Shown in pieces: positions 16,606 through 24,050 of a DNA stretch of 43,694 nucleotides. The notes under the pieces are model-generated. The model made no database searches. It was not told where the DNA came from and worked only from the letters and a program-made list of their open reading frames with translations. A program made the position numbers and the translations under genes. Position 1 is the first letter of the stretch. The number at the start of each line of letters is the position of its first letter. Origin of the DNA: UBA4736 sp002404015 (GTDB lineage: Bacteria; Chloroflexota; Dormibacteria; Dormibacterales; Dormibacteraceae); assembly GCA_036747295.1 (NCBI GenBank), contig DAIOCN010000022.1:1-43694 (forward strand), written 5' to 3'.

Positions 16606-17502
16606 GTGAGCGAGGCCGCCTTCCCGGCGTCCGCCGAGCGGCGGGCTCTCGAGGTCGTTCGTGACTACCTCAGCCTGATGAAGCTCCGCGTCGTCCTGCT
16701 GCTGGACGCTGTGGCGGTGGGGGCCATGATGCCCGCCGCGCACGGCTGGCCGAAGCCGCTGGCGGTCCTGGGCGTGGTGCTGGGGGGCACCCTGGCGGCG
16801 GCCGGGGCCCACGCGATCAACTGCTGGTTCGACCGCGACATCGACGCCGAGATGAGCCGGACGCGCCACCGCCCGATCCCGGCCGGCCGGATCCCGGGCT
16901 GGCACGCGCTAGTCATGGGGATCGTGCTGAACGTGCTCGCGGTCGCCATCCTGGCCACACTGGCCAACCTGGCCGCCGCCCTGCTCGCCCTGCTGGGCAC
17001 CTTGATCTACGTCTTCGTCTACACGATCTGGCTCAAGCGCTCGACGCCCCAGAACATCGTGATCGGGGGCGCGGCGGGAGCCATCCCACCGCTGGTCGGC
17101 TGGGCCGCCGTGACCGGCGGTGTCGACCTCACGGCGCTCTCGCTCTTCCTGCTCATCTTCTTCTGGACGCCGCCCCATTTCTGGGCGCTGGCCCAGATCA
17201 TCCGCCGCGACTACGAGCACGCCCACGTCCCGATGCTGCCCGTGGTGGCGGGGGACGCCGCCACCAAGCGCCGGAGCCTGGTCTACGCGGTGCTGACGCT
17301 GGGTGTCAGCGTGGTGCCGTTCCTCACTCACGCGGTGAATGTCGTGTACCTGGCTGGCGCGCTCGTGCTCGGAGTGGGACTGGTCGCCGCCTGCGTGATG
17401 GACCTGGCGGCTGCCGGCTGGACCTCGCGCGTGTTCCGGTACTCGCTGGTGTACATGGCGGGCGTGTTCCTGCTGCTGGCGATCGGGTCCTTCCCGCTCT
17501 GA
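16606..17502 (+). CDS. ctaB: Protoheme IX farnesyltransferase (haem O synthase)
   Basis: The 298-residue UbiA-family prenyltransferase attaches farnesyl to haem B to make haem O for haem-copper oxidases. The first substrate-binding motif NCWFDRDIDAEMSRTRHRP begins at N72, with D76 and D80. YVFVYTIWLKRSTPQNIVIG and FFWTPPHFWALAQIIRRDYE, both diagnostic of CtaB rather than other UbiA enzymes, follow. Nine or so membrane helices are seen. It lies directly behind the SCO-TlpA fusion, so the pair is a cytochrome oxidase assembly module; the oxidase subunits are not in the window. Confidence 0.96.
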   Translation: MSEAAFPASAERRALEVVRDYLSLMKLRVVLLLDAVAVGAMMPAAHGWPKPLAVLGVVLGGTLAAAGAHAINCWFDRDIDAEMSRTRHRPIPAGRIPGWHALVMGIVLNVLAVAILATLANLAAALLALLGTLIYVFVYTIWLKRSTPQNIVIGGAAGAIPPLVGWAAVTGGVDLTALSLFLLIFFWTPPHFWALAQIIRRDYEHAHVPMLPVVAGDAATKRRSLVYAVLTLGVSVVPFLTHAVNVVYLAGALVLGVGLVAACVMDLAAAGWTSRVFRYSLVYMAGVFLLLAIGSFPL

Positions 17503-18155
17503 TCCCGATCCACCGGCTGCACCTGGCCAGCCTCCAGGGGCCGGACGGTCGGGAGTGGCCGGTCCACGGATTCGTGCTGGCCCACCCCAAGGCGGGGGCC
17601 ATCCTGGTCGACTCCGGCGTCGGGGGCCCAGACAAGGTGCTGACGGACTGGCGGGTCGTCAACGTCTCGGTCGCGGACGCCCTGGACGCCATCGGGCTGG
17701 CGCCAGGCGACGTGAAGCTGGTGATCAACAGCCACCTCCACTTCGACCACTGCGGCCAGAACGCGGTGTTCAAGCACGCGCCCTTCTACGTCCAGCGCAC
17801 CGAGCTGGAGCGGGCGCGCGTCCAGGCCCAGTGGCTGACCGACTGGTTCGACTTTGCGGGCGCGCGCTTCGAGCTGCTGGACGGAGACGCCGAGATCGCC
17901 GAGGGCGTCCGGGTGGTCGCCACGCCGGGCCACACCTCCGGCCACCAGTCCATCCTGGTCCAGGGCGATGGGGAGGAGGTCCTGATCGGCGACGCGGCCT
18001 ACACGCCCGTCATCTACCATGACCCCGACCAGGCCGAGCTACCCGACGGCCAGGCGTCCGACCGGGAAGCCTGGAAGGCCTCGCTCAAGAAGCTGCACGC
18101 CGGGCACCCGGCCCACGTCCACTTCTGCCACTCGACGCGGGTGGTGCACGCCTAG
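17499..18155 (+). CDS. Metallo-beta-lactamase-fold hydrolase, N-acyl homoserine lactonase-like
   Basis: The ~218-residue protein has the zinc motif HLHFDH (S-H79-L-H81-F-D83-H84), then TPGHTSGHQS and GDAAYTP, in the order and spacing of the AHL lactonase/AttM subfamily. These enzymes open lactones, but quorum-quenching activity cannot be inferred from the fold alone. No ATG/GTG/TTG covers the N-terminal strand IPIHRLHLASLQ; a CTG at 17499, overlapping the ctaB stop as CTGA, would. A conservative start is GTG 17574, which would remove the first strands. It is probably translated from the ctaB mRNA. Confidence 0.82.
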   Translation: MIPIHRLHLASLQGPDGREWPVHGFVLAHPKAGAILVDSGVGGPDKVLTDWRVVNVSVADALDAIGLAPGDVKLVINSHLHFDHCGQNAVFKHAPFYVQRTELERARVQAQWLTDWFDFAGARFELLDGDAEIAEGVRVVATPGHTSGHQSILVQGDGEEVLIGDAAYTPVIYHDPDQAELPDGQASDREAWKASLKKLHAGHPAHVHFCHSTRVVHA

Positions 18156-18161
18156 CGACCT

Positions 18162-18728
18162 CTAGTTGTCCAGCTCGTGGCAGTCGCGGCAGCGAGCCTC
18201 GTAGGCATCGGCCGCACCGATCTGGATGATGGGGCTGTTTCGCGAGGCGGGCCGGCCGGCGATCAGGCGCTGGGTCATCGTGCCCTCCAGGGACCGGCAC
18301 TTCATGCAGACCGCGCGCAGCTTCATCACGTCGTCGGCCAGCGCCATCAGTGCCGGCATCGGCCCGAACGGCTCGCCCTTGAAGTTGCGGTCCAGGCCGG
18401 CCACGAAGACGGTGACGCCGTCCTCGACCAACTGGGCCGCCACGTCCGCCAGACCCTCGTCGAAGAACTGGGCCTCGTCAATCGCGACCACGTCCACGTC
18501 GGCCACCATCAGGGCGACCTGGAGCGAGCTAGACACCGGCTCCGCCTCCATCGAGAGCCCGCCGTGGGTCGAGATGGACTGCAGGCCGTCGTAGCGGTCG
18601 TCCAGGGAGTGCTTGAAGAGGCCGACCCGGCGGCCGGCGATGCGGTGCACCGTGGCCAGGCGCAGGAGCTCGCCGCTCTTGTTCGAGAACATCGGCCCGG
18701 TGATCACGGTCAGGGTCCCGCGGCGCAC
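18162..18728 (-). CDS. tdk: Thymidine kinase, type II
   Basis: The 188-residue enzyme phosphorylates thymidine with ATP. It has the P-loop GPMFSNKS (residues 11-18; most have SGKS), the DEAQFF Walker B, and two Cys pairs of the structural zinc lasso (CMKC and CRDC). The GTG at 18728 is chosen because it yields RRGTLTVITGPMF, the normal length before the P-loop, and a TANNNT box lies just upstream. It is divergent from the sulfurtransferase gene, with a 200-bp element in between. Confidence 0.93.
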   Translation of the reverse strand: MRRGTLTVITGPMFSNKSGELLRLATVHRIAGRRVGLFKHSLDDRYDGLQSISTHGGLSMEAEPVSSSLQVALMVADVDVVAIDEAQFFDEGLADVAAQLVEDGVTVFVAGLDRNFKGEPFGPMPALMALADDVMKLRAVCMKCRSLEGTMTQRLIAGRPASRNSPIIQIGAADAYEARCRDCHELDN

Positions 18729-18736
18729 GGCACGAT

Positions 18737-18742
18737 AGCCTA
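18737..18742 (-). promoter_or_regulatory. Leaderless-type -10 box of tdk
   Basis: On the minus strand TAGGCT lies eight bases before GTG 18728. Its first two bases belong to the CTAG that bounds the adjacent inserted element. Confidence 0.45.
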
Positions 18743-18940
18743 GTGTCCCACTCCAGAGATTTGTCGGCAATTTGCGGCTCCGGACACCGATGGCGGCGTC
18801 AGGGGGCCCGGCCTGGCGTGGTCACGCACTCCAAGTGCGCTCCTCTTGGGTGCCACCCCTTCCTTGCCCCCGGCGCCCGGACCGGCAACCTGCGGTTGCC
18901 TGCCACAACTTGCTCGACGAACTCTGGAGCAGGACACTAG
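18740..18940. mobile_element. MITE-like element 1, ~200 bp, CTAG-bounded
   Basis: The ends are terminal inverted repeats: left TAGTGTCCCACTCCAGAG (18741-18758) and, reverse-complemented, right TAGTGTCCTGCTCCAGAG; 16 of 18 bases match, and similarity (TTTGTCGGCAA against TTCGTCGAGCAA) runs on for another dozen. CTAG stands at both outer ends (18740-18743 and 18937-18940), as a 4-bp target duplication or as part of the inverted repeat. No transposase is encoded, so it would be mobilised in trans. It separates the divergent tdk and sulfurtransferase genes, and its outward end carries GACACT seven bases before the sulfurtransferase GTG. Confidence 0.75.
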
Positions 18941-18945
18941 CGGCC

Positions 18946-19770
18946 GTGGGACCTCTGGTGGACGCCGACTGGCTGACTGAGCACATCGGCGATCCCGACC
19001 TTCGTCTCATCGACTTCCGCTGGTACCTGGCGGGCGGCCAGACGGGGAGGGGCGATTACGAGGCGGGCCACATCCCGGGCGCGGTCTTCGTGGACCTGGA
19101 GGAGGTGACCGGGGCCACAGGCGCCGGCCGCCATCCCCTGCCTTCCCGCGAGCAGTTCGAGCGCGTCATGCGCGCCGCGGGGGTGAGCGGGGCGAGCGGC
19201 GTGGTGGTCTACGACCAGAGCAACGGCTACTCGGCGTCCCGCCTGTGGTGGCTGCTGCGGTACTTCGGCCACCCGGATGTCGCTGTCCTCGACGGCGGGG
19301 CGGGCGCCTGGCCCGGACCCTGGGAGACCGAGGCGGCGGGCCCGGCGGCGGGCGATTTCAGCGCTGGTGAGCCGGACGAGCGGGCGGTGGTCGGGTACGA
19401 GGAGGCGCGGGAGCTCGCCGGCCGCAAGGTCTTCCTGGACGCCCGAGCTCCCGAGCGCTTCTCCGGCGAGACCGAGCCCATCGACGCCAAGGCCGGCCAC
19501 ATCCCGGGTGCGCTCAACGCCTTCTACGGCGAGAACCTTGACCCCGACGGCCGGCTGCTGCCGGCCGCCGAGCTGCGAAGGCGCTACGCGGAGCTCGGTG
19601 TCAGGCCCGGCGAGGACGCGGTGGTGTACTGCGGTTCCGGCGTCAGCGCCTGCCTGGACATGCTCGCGCTGGAGCTGGCAGGCCTGCCCGGAGCCCGCCT
19701 GTATGCAGGCTCGTGGAGCGACTGGTCGGGACACGACGACGCACCCGTCGCGACCGGCGCGGAGTCGTAG
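18946..19770 (+). CDS. sseA: Two-domain sulfurtransferase, 3-mercaptopyruvate type (rhodanese family)
   Basis: The 274-residue protein has two tandem rhodanese domains. The first carries LRLIDFRWYL and GHIPGAVFVDLE; the second carries VFLDARAPERF and GHIPGALNAFY and the catalytic loop CGSGVSA with C229. CGSG(V/T) loops mark mercaptopyruvate sulfurtransferases rather than thiosulfate-cyanide enzymes (CRKGVT). GTG 18946 or GTG 18958 may be the start; earlier codons lie inside the inserted element and are not coding. Substrate preference is family inference. Confidence 0.88.
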   Translation: MGPLVDADWLTEHIGDPDLRLIDFRWYLAGGQTGRGDYEAGHIPGAVFVDLEEVTGATGAGRHPLPSREQFERVMRAAGVSGASGVVVYDQSNGYSASRLWWLLRYFGHPDVAVLDGGAGAWPGPWETEAAGPAAGDFSAGEPDERAVVGYEEARELAGRKVFLDARAPERFSGETEPIDAKAGHIPGALNAFYGENLDPDGRLLPAAELRRRYAELGVRPGEDAVVYCGSGVSACLDMLALELAGLPGARLYAGSWSDWSGHDDAPVATGAES

Positions 19771-19795
19771 CGACGGACGCTCGATCTGGGAGGCC

Positions 19796-19951
19796 ATGAT
19801 CGTGGGCTGGCTGGCCTTCTACGGCCACCTGATCAGCCGGACTGGACGCAGTCGGGCAGGGGCGCGCGTGCGCAGGGCGCTCGACCGAGTGACTGGTCTT
19901 GTGCTTGCCGGGCGCGGAGTGCGGCTGGCCTTCGAGAGGCAGCTCGCCTAG
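19796..19951 (+). pseudogene. C-terminal remnant of a LysE/RhtB-family exporter
   Basis: Fifty-one codons from the ATG at 19796 read WLAFYGHLISRTGRSRAG, then VRRALDRVTGLVLAGRGVRL, which is the usual last helix and tail of LysE-type amino-acid exporters. The other ~150 residues and their helices are missing; the sequence immediately upstream is the end of the sulfurtransferase gene. It is read as a deletion remnant. A short expressed peptide cannot be excluded, as GGGAGG precedes the ATG. Confidence 0.6.
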
Positions 19952-19957
19952 TACCCT
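19952..19957 (+). promoter_or_regulatory. Leaderless-type -10 box of the enoyl reductase gene
   Basis: TACCCT lies six bases before ATG 19964; no Shine-Dalgarno sequence intervenes. Confidence 0.45.
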
Positions 19958-19963
19958 TACGCC

Positions 19964-20749
19964 ATGCTGCTCGAAGGCAAGAAGCTGCTGATCACCGGGG
20001 TGCTGGACCGCAAGAGCATCGCCTACTCGGTGGCGGAGGAGGCGCAGAAGGCGGGAGCCGAGATCGTCCTGACCAGCTTTGGGCGCGTCAAGAACATCAC
20101 CGACATGATGGCCAAGCGGCTGCCCACGCGGCCCGACGTTCTCGAGCTGGACGCCACCAAGCCGGAGGACATGGCCGCCGTCTGCAAGGAGCTGCAGGGA
20201 CGCTGGGGCAAGCTCGACGGCTGGGTGCACGCCATCGCCTTCGCGCCCGAGGACGCGCTGGGCGGGAACTTTCTGAAAACCCCCTGGCCCAGCGCCGCCA
20301 TGGCCTACCAGGTCAGCGCCTTCTCGCTGAAGGAGATCGCGGTCGGGCTGCTGCCGCTGATGGAGGAGGAAGGCGGGTCGATCGTCACGCTGGACTTCGA
20401 CAACTCGGTGCACGCCTGGCCTTCCTACGACTGGATGGGGGTGAGCAAGGCCGCCCTGGTCAGCGTCGTCCGCTACCTGGCGCGGGACCTTGGCCGCTAC
20501 AAGATCCGGGTCAACGCGGTCTCAGCCGGCCCGGTGCGGACGATCGCCGCCAAGGGGGTGCCGGGCTTCTCCCAGGTCGAGGAGGTCTGGGGCAAGCAGG
20601 CGCCCCTGGGCTGGGACACCTCCGACCCGGACCCTGTGGCCAAGACCGTGTGCGCGCTCCTCAGCGACTACATGCCGGCGACCACCGGCGAGGTCGTGCA
20701 CGTGGACGGCGGCTACCACGCGATGGGAGCCCAGCTGCCCGAGGTCTAG
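19964..20749 (+). CDS. fabI: NADH-dependent enoyl-ACP reductase, InhA/FabI type
   Basis: The 261-residue SDR-fold enzyme catalyses the last reduction in each fatty-acid elongation cycle. It begins MLLEGKKLLITGVLDRKSIAYSVA, cited only in part as LLITGVLDRKSIAYSVA, the enoyl reductase nucleotide loop. The catalytic segment is YDWMGVSKAAL, with Tyr and Lys in the Y-x6-K spacing, closer to actinobacterial InhA than to E. coli FabI. VNAVSAGPVRTIAAKG and HVDGGYHAMG are family marks. Its TAG stop lies in the CTAG at the left end of an inserted element. Confidence 0.92.
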   Translation: MLLEGKKLLITGVLDRKSIAYSVAEEAQKAGAEIVLTSFGRVKNITDMMAKRLPTRPDVLELDATKPEDMAAVCKELQGRWGKLDGWVHAIAFAPEDALGGNFLKTPWPSAAMAYQVSAFSLKEIAVGLLPLMEEEGGSIVTLDFDNSVHAWPSYDWMGVSKAALVSVVRYLARDLGRYKIRVNAVSAGPVRTIAAKGVPGFSQVEEVWGKQAPLGWDTSDPDPVAKTVCALLSDYMPATTGEVVHVDGGYHAMGAQLPEV

Positions 20750-20929
20750 CAGGCCGCTGAAAAAGGAATCGACGGTGCTTCGGCGCCCAGGCGACCCATC
20801 TCCGTCGTTGACTCCTGCGATCCTCGCGACGCGTATCTCCAATACGCTTTGCTCCGGTTCTCGGAGTCGCCTAGGATCTGGCCACCTGGTCACCGAATCT
20901 CTCGCCGACCTTTTTCAGCACCCTGCTAG
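20746..20929. mobile_element. MITE-like element 2, ~180 bp, CTAG-bounded
   Basis: Terminal inverted repeats TAGCAGGCCGCTGAAAAAGG (20747-20766) and, reverse-complemented, TAGCAGGGTGCTGAAAAAGG (20928-20909) match at 18 of 20 bases. The GCTGAAAAAG core resembles ends of widespread insertion sequences and their non-autonomous relatives. CTAG bounds both sides (20746-20749 and 20926-20929). No coding frame of note is inside. The CTAGs provide the TAG stop of fabI on the plus strand and of the FAD oxidase on the minus strand. Confidence 0.8.
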
Positions 20930-22149
20930 GGCGCTGGAGCGGTCCCTCCCGAAGACAAGCGGGAAGGAGCTGAGCTCGCCGACTCAGCGAACCTCGCTGG
21001 CGAGAGGCTCTTGAGCTCTGGCCGGGTTTCTCCCAGGATCTCGTCGACCAGCCAGCGCGCTGTCGCGGGGGCGGTCATCATCCCCAGCGAGCCGTGGCCG
21101 CCGTGCACGAAGACTCCGGACTCGCCTAGGCGGCCGACGATCGGCATGCCGTCGGGGGCCATCGGCCGCATGCCGTACCAGGCCCGGGCGATGCTTACGT
21201 CGCGGAGGCCGGGAGCGATCTCCAGCGCGCGGGCGGCGACGCGTTGGGGCATATCGAGGCCCTCCACCGCCTCCCGCAGCGAGGGGGCCATGGACGTTCC
21301 GATCAGGGCGCGGCCGTCGGTCAGCGGCGCCAGCGCCAACGCCGACGCCGCCGGCTCGTCGTGGCCGCCGGAGGCCACATCGGCAAGCGTCGGGAGCCGG
21401 GAGGCGCGGCCGAGGCGGTCCTGGTCGGGCCACGACATCTCCTCGACAATCCAGGGCAGCGCGAAGGGCAGGGCCGCGGTGAGCAGCACCCAGCCCCGCG
21501 CCGCGGTCACCGGCAGGCTGGGGAGCAGGTCGACGGCCCAGGGCCCGGACGCCACGATCACGCCTCCCGCGGGGCGCCGGCCCTCGTCGGTGAAGACCCC
21601 GTGGCGGTCGATCGCGGACACTCGCGCTCCGGTGCGGATCTCGGCGCCGGCGACCCGCGCGGCCTCCGCGAACGCCTGCGTGGCGGGAGCCGGGTCGAGC
21701 GCCCAGGCGCCCGGCAGCAGGTAACCGCCCTGGATGTCCTCACTCAGCTGCGGCACCTCTGAGCGCACTTGCTGCGGATCCAGCGGCTGGGCTTCGACGC
21801 CGATCTCGCGCAGCGCCGCCGCGTGCGCCCGCGCGACCTTCATCTGCTCAGCGTCGCGAGCGAGCAGCAACTGCGGGAGCTGGCGCAGGTTGAACGGCCG
21901 CGCTGCGTGCTCGACCTCGCGGTAGATCTCCAGCGAGTGGCGCATGATCTTCACCACTTCGACCTCGACCTGGTTCAGCAGAAGGCCCATGTTCCGGCCT
22001 GATGCGGCGTGAGCGATCGAGGACTGTTCGTAAAGCGTCACGGAATGGCCGCGGCGTGCCAGCTCGTACGCGACAGTGCAGCCCGCGATACCGCCGCCCA
22101 CCACTGCGAAGTCGCGAATGGCGCGCGACAACGGACTGGTAGTGGCCAT
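20926..22149 (-). CDS. FAD-dependent oxidoreductase of the D-amino acid oxidase (DAO) family
   Basis: The 407-residue flavoprotein has the dinucleotide-binding motif VVGGGIAGCTVAYELARRG at 16-34 with the E at the end of the second strand (LYEQ), and the DAO C-terminal motif VFVHGGHGSLGMM, where FAD is held. Central APATQAFAEAARVAGAEIRTG is typical of glycine/sarcosine oxidase-like proteins. The substrate is probably an amine or amino acid but is not determined. A TAGACT box lies nine bases before the ATG. The Ser/Pro-rich C-terminus ends at the CTAG of the inserted element. Confidence 0.86.
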   Translation of the reverse strand: MATTSPLSRAIRDFAVVGGGIAGCTVAYELARRGHSVTLYEQSSIAHAASGRNMGLLLNQVEVEVVKIMRHSLEIYREVEHAARPFNLRQLPQLLLARDAEQMKVARAHAAALREIGVEAQPLDPQQVRSEVPQLSEDIQGGYLLPGAWALDPAPATQAFAEAARVAGAEIRTGARVSAIDRHGVFTDEGRRPAGGVIVASGPWAVDLLPSLPVTAARGWVLLTAALPFALPWIVEEMSWPDQDRLGRASRLPTLADVASGGHDEPAASALALAPLTDGRALIGTSMAPSLREAVEGLDMPQRVAARALEIAPGLRDVSIARAWYGMRPMAPDGMPIVGRLGESGVFVHGGHGSLGMMTAPATARWLVDEILGETRPELKSLSPARFAESASSAPSRLSSGGTAPAP

Positions 22150-22467
22150 CGGTTTCCTAGTCTATCCGCGCCCGATGCCGCGCGATCTGGCCGGCCGGCC
22201 GGAAGCCCCCGGCGCAATCACCCAAACGCCCGCCGCTTCGCTAACCCGCCAGTCCGCCGTCACGCGCGCGCGTTCAGTTCACCGGCTTGGGCGAGCGGCA
22301 GGGCGGCCGGGGCGCGCGAAGCAACGGCCGTGCCCAGACCTCGCATCCGAGCTTGTCCCTTCACAGGCAGCACACCCAGCTGACCCCACATCTTGGGTTG
22401 GACGCTGGACCAGCGCACGACATGCTGTTAAGCTCCCGCCAAATCCATCTGTGGGAGGGTCCCAAAT
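22150..22467. other. Long intergenic region between divergent genes
   Basis: The 318 bases hold the leaderless-type box of the FAD oxidase (TAGACT, 22164-22159 on the minus strand). On the plus side TAAGCT at 22429-22434 could be a -10 for the RNase H-like gene, with GGGAGGG (22453-22459) as its ribosome-binding site. No open frame, repeat or RNA fold of note was recognised in the rest. Confidence 0.4.
22159..22164 (-). promoter_or_regulatory. Leaderless-type -10 box of the FAD oxidase
   Basis: TAGACT on the minus strand lies nine bases before the ATG at 22149. Confidence 0.45.
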
Positions 22468-22881
22468 TTGAGGGAGTGCCTTGTCATATACGTCGACGCT
22501 GCTCTCGACAGGAACGGCCGGGCCGGTTGTGGCCTGGCCGTTTTCGTCAGGGGCCGGGCGGTGTACACGGAATCCTTCGGCTATACGCACGCGGGCGGCT
22601 CGGCTCAGCTGGAGGCCCACGTCTGCGCCGCCGCGCTCGACCTGGCCGCCTCTCGGTGGCCTTTCCATCGCGTCGTGGTCCGCACCGACTGCGCGCCGGT
22701 GGTGCGCAGCCGGATGCCGTCAAGTGACAGCTTTCGCGCCGCCGTGCACGAAGTACGAGAGCGCTGCCGGCGCGGCCATCGCGTGGTGAGCTACGTGAGC
22801 CGCAAGGCCAATCCGGCGCACGAATTGGCACGCGAAGGCTTGAAAAGTCTGGTCCGGCAGAGTATCCCGGTAGCTGCCTAA
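22468..22881 (+). CDS. RNase H-fold protein (RVT_3-like)
   Basis: The 137-residue protein has an RNase H layout: first acidic residue in VIYVDAAL (D10), glutamate in SAQLEAHVCAAAL (about E49), and aspartate in VVRTDCAPVV (about D69). At the fourth position, where RNase HI has Asp after N-x2-A, the sequence is NPAHELAREG, so a His replaces it; this is also the pattern of the plant-type RVT_3 family. Three of four metal ligands are present, so activity is possible but reduced or different. TTG 22468 is the only start in frame before the first strand, with GGGAGGG eight bases upstream. Confidence 0.75.
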   Translation: MRECLVIYVDAALDRNGRAGCGLAVFVRGRAVYTESFGYTHAGGSAQLEAHVCAAALDLAASRWPFHRVVVRTDCAPVVRSRMPSSDSFRAAVHEVRERCRRGHRVVSYVSRKANPAHELAREGLKSLVRQSIPVAA

Positions 22882-22892
22882 TCGGCGCGAGC

Positions 22893-22898
22893 TATACT
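22893..22898 (+). promoter_or_regulatory. -10 box of the basic coiled-coil protein gene
   Basis: TATACT lies 37 bases before the ATG at 22936 in a short gap after the RNase H gene. No clear -35 is seen. The transcript would carry a leader with GGGAG as ribosome-binding site. Confidence 0.5.
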
Positions 22899-22935
22899 CC
22901 GCACGATTCCACGTCAAATTACTGGGAGCTCATAC

Positions 22936-23337
22936 ATGGCAGAGGAAAGGTCACCCGATAGCAAACCCGCGCCCCGGCGGCGTGGACGCAAGCCTGGTAC
23001 GAGCAGCACTGCGCGCTCGACTACGACGCGCAGAAAGCGCGCAGGCGGCACCGAGCTCGTCGAAAACCTGAACGCGATGGTGAGCGAGCTGATCAAGGAA
23101 AACCGCAAGCTTCGCCGCCAGGTGGACAAGCTGAGCACCAAGGGAACCGCGGCAGCCAGCGGAACCATCGAGAAGGGTCTGCGCAGCATCCAGCGTCGGG
23201 TACAGCGCGCCATGGGCTCGGGCACCAGCACGACGCGTCGCCGCCGCGCGACCAGCACGACGACGAGGCGCCGAACGACCACCACGCGCCGCCGACGCCC
23301 GACCGCCAGCGGCGACGGCTCCAGCTCGAGCAGCTAG
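22936..23337 (+). CDS. Small very basic protein with a central coiled coil, possible nucleoid-associated protein
   Basis: The 133-residue protein has three parts: an Arg/Lys/Ser/Thr-rich N-terminal tail (RRRGRKPG), a central heptad-like segment at about 40-70 (LVENLNAMVSELIKENRKLR), and a C-terminal tail of TTRRR-type repeats ending in a Ser run. Such composition is like that of H1-type or Lsr2/HupB-tail DNA-binding proteins, so binding to DNA or RNA is likely on charge grounds. No catalytic motif or known fold is seen. It has its own promoter and ribosome-binding site. Confidence 0.6.
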   Translation: MAEERSPDSKPAPRRRGRKPGTSSTARSTTTRRKRAGGTELVENLNAMVSELIKENRKLRRQVDKLSTKGTAAASGTIEKGLRSIQRRVQRAMGSGTSTTRRRRATSTTTRRRTTTTRRRRPTASGDGSSSSS

Positions 23338-23360
23338 AAGTTCGGCCGGACCTCTAGAGG

Positions 23361-24050
23361 GTGACAAGCGCCGGGGGCAGCTCTTCTTCGAGCCGCCCCC
23401 GACTCACCATCGACCACGTCCAGGTCGCTGTGGCGGACCTGGAGCAGGGTGCCCAGCGGATGCTCGACGAGCACGGCCTGGTCGCGCTGCCCGGTGGGCG
23501 GCATCCCTTCGCGACGGCGAACATGATCATCCCGTTCGGCGCCGACTACCTCGAGCTCATCGCGGTGGTCGCTCCCGAGGAGGCGCTCACCCGGCCGACG
23601 GCTCTTCGCGTCGCGAAGGCGGTGGAGGAGGGTCGCCAATTTCCGGCCTGGGCCGCCCGGACCGACAACCTGGACCTCGAGCGCTCGTACCTCCTGGGGC
23701 GCGGCTGGGACCTGCCTGATGTCACGCCCGGCGCGCGAACGCGTCCGGACGGGGTGGGCCTGGAGTGGCGCATGCAGGAGCTGGTGCCGGATGCGCGCCC
23801 CAGCCCCCTGCCTTTTCTGATCGACTGGCGCGTGCCCTACGGGAGGCACCCGGCCGCGGCCGTGGCCGAGCATCCCAGCCGGGCCCGGCGCATCAAGTCG
23901 CTGACGCTTTCCGACCCCGACCCCGAGGCCACGCGCCGCCGTCTCCAGGAGCTGTTCGACCGGGACGTCGAGTACAGCCTGGTCCGCGGCGACCCGGGCA
24001 TCAAGGAGGTGGTCGTGGGGACCGACCGCGGCGACATGGTCCTCCGGTGA
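23361..24050 (+). CDS. Glyoxalase-like (VOC, PF13468-type) domain protein
   Basis: The 229-residue protein starts its fold with LTIDHVQVAVADLEQGAQRM, the beta-alpha opening of VOC proteins, and later has MIIPFGADYLELIAVV and the long middle region of the Glyoxalase_3 family. The His of IDHV and the Glu of YLELI could be metal ligands. Reaction unknown. The stop overlaps the following SDR start (GTGA), so the two are coupled. Confidence 0.78.
   Translation: MTSAGGSSSSSRPRLTIDHVQVAVADLEQGAQRMLDEHGLVALPGGRHPFATANMIIPFGADYLELIAVVAPEEALTRPTALRVAKAVEEGRQFPAWAARTDNLDLERSYLLGRGWDLPDVTPGARTRPDGVGLEWRMQELVPDARPSPLPFLIDWRVPYGRHPAAAVAEHPSRARRIKSLTLSDPDPEATRRRLQELFDRDVEYSLVRGDPGIKEVVVGTDRGDMVLR

Noticed and set aside
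18772..18945. N-terminal extension of the sulfurtransferase into the inserted element
   Set aside because: The codons lie inside the terminal-inverted-repeat element and have no rhodanese similarity.
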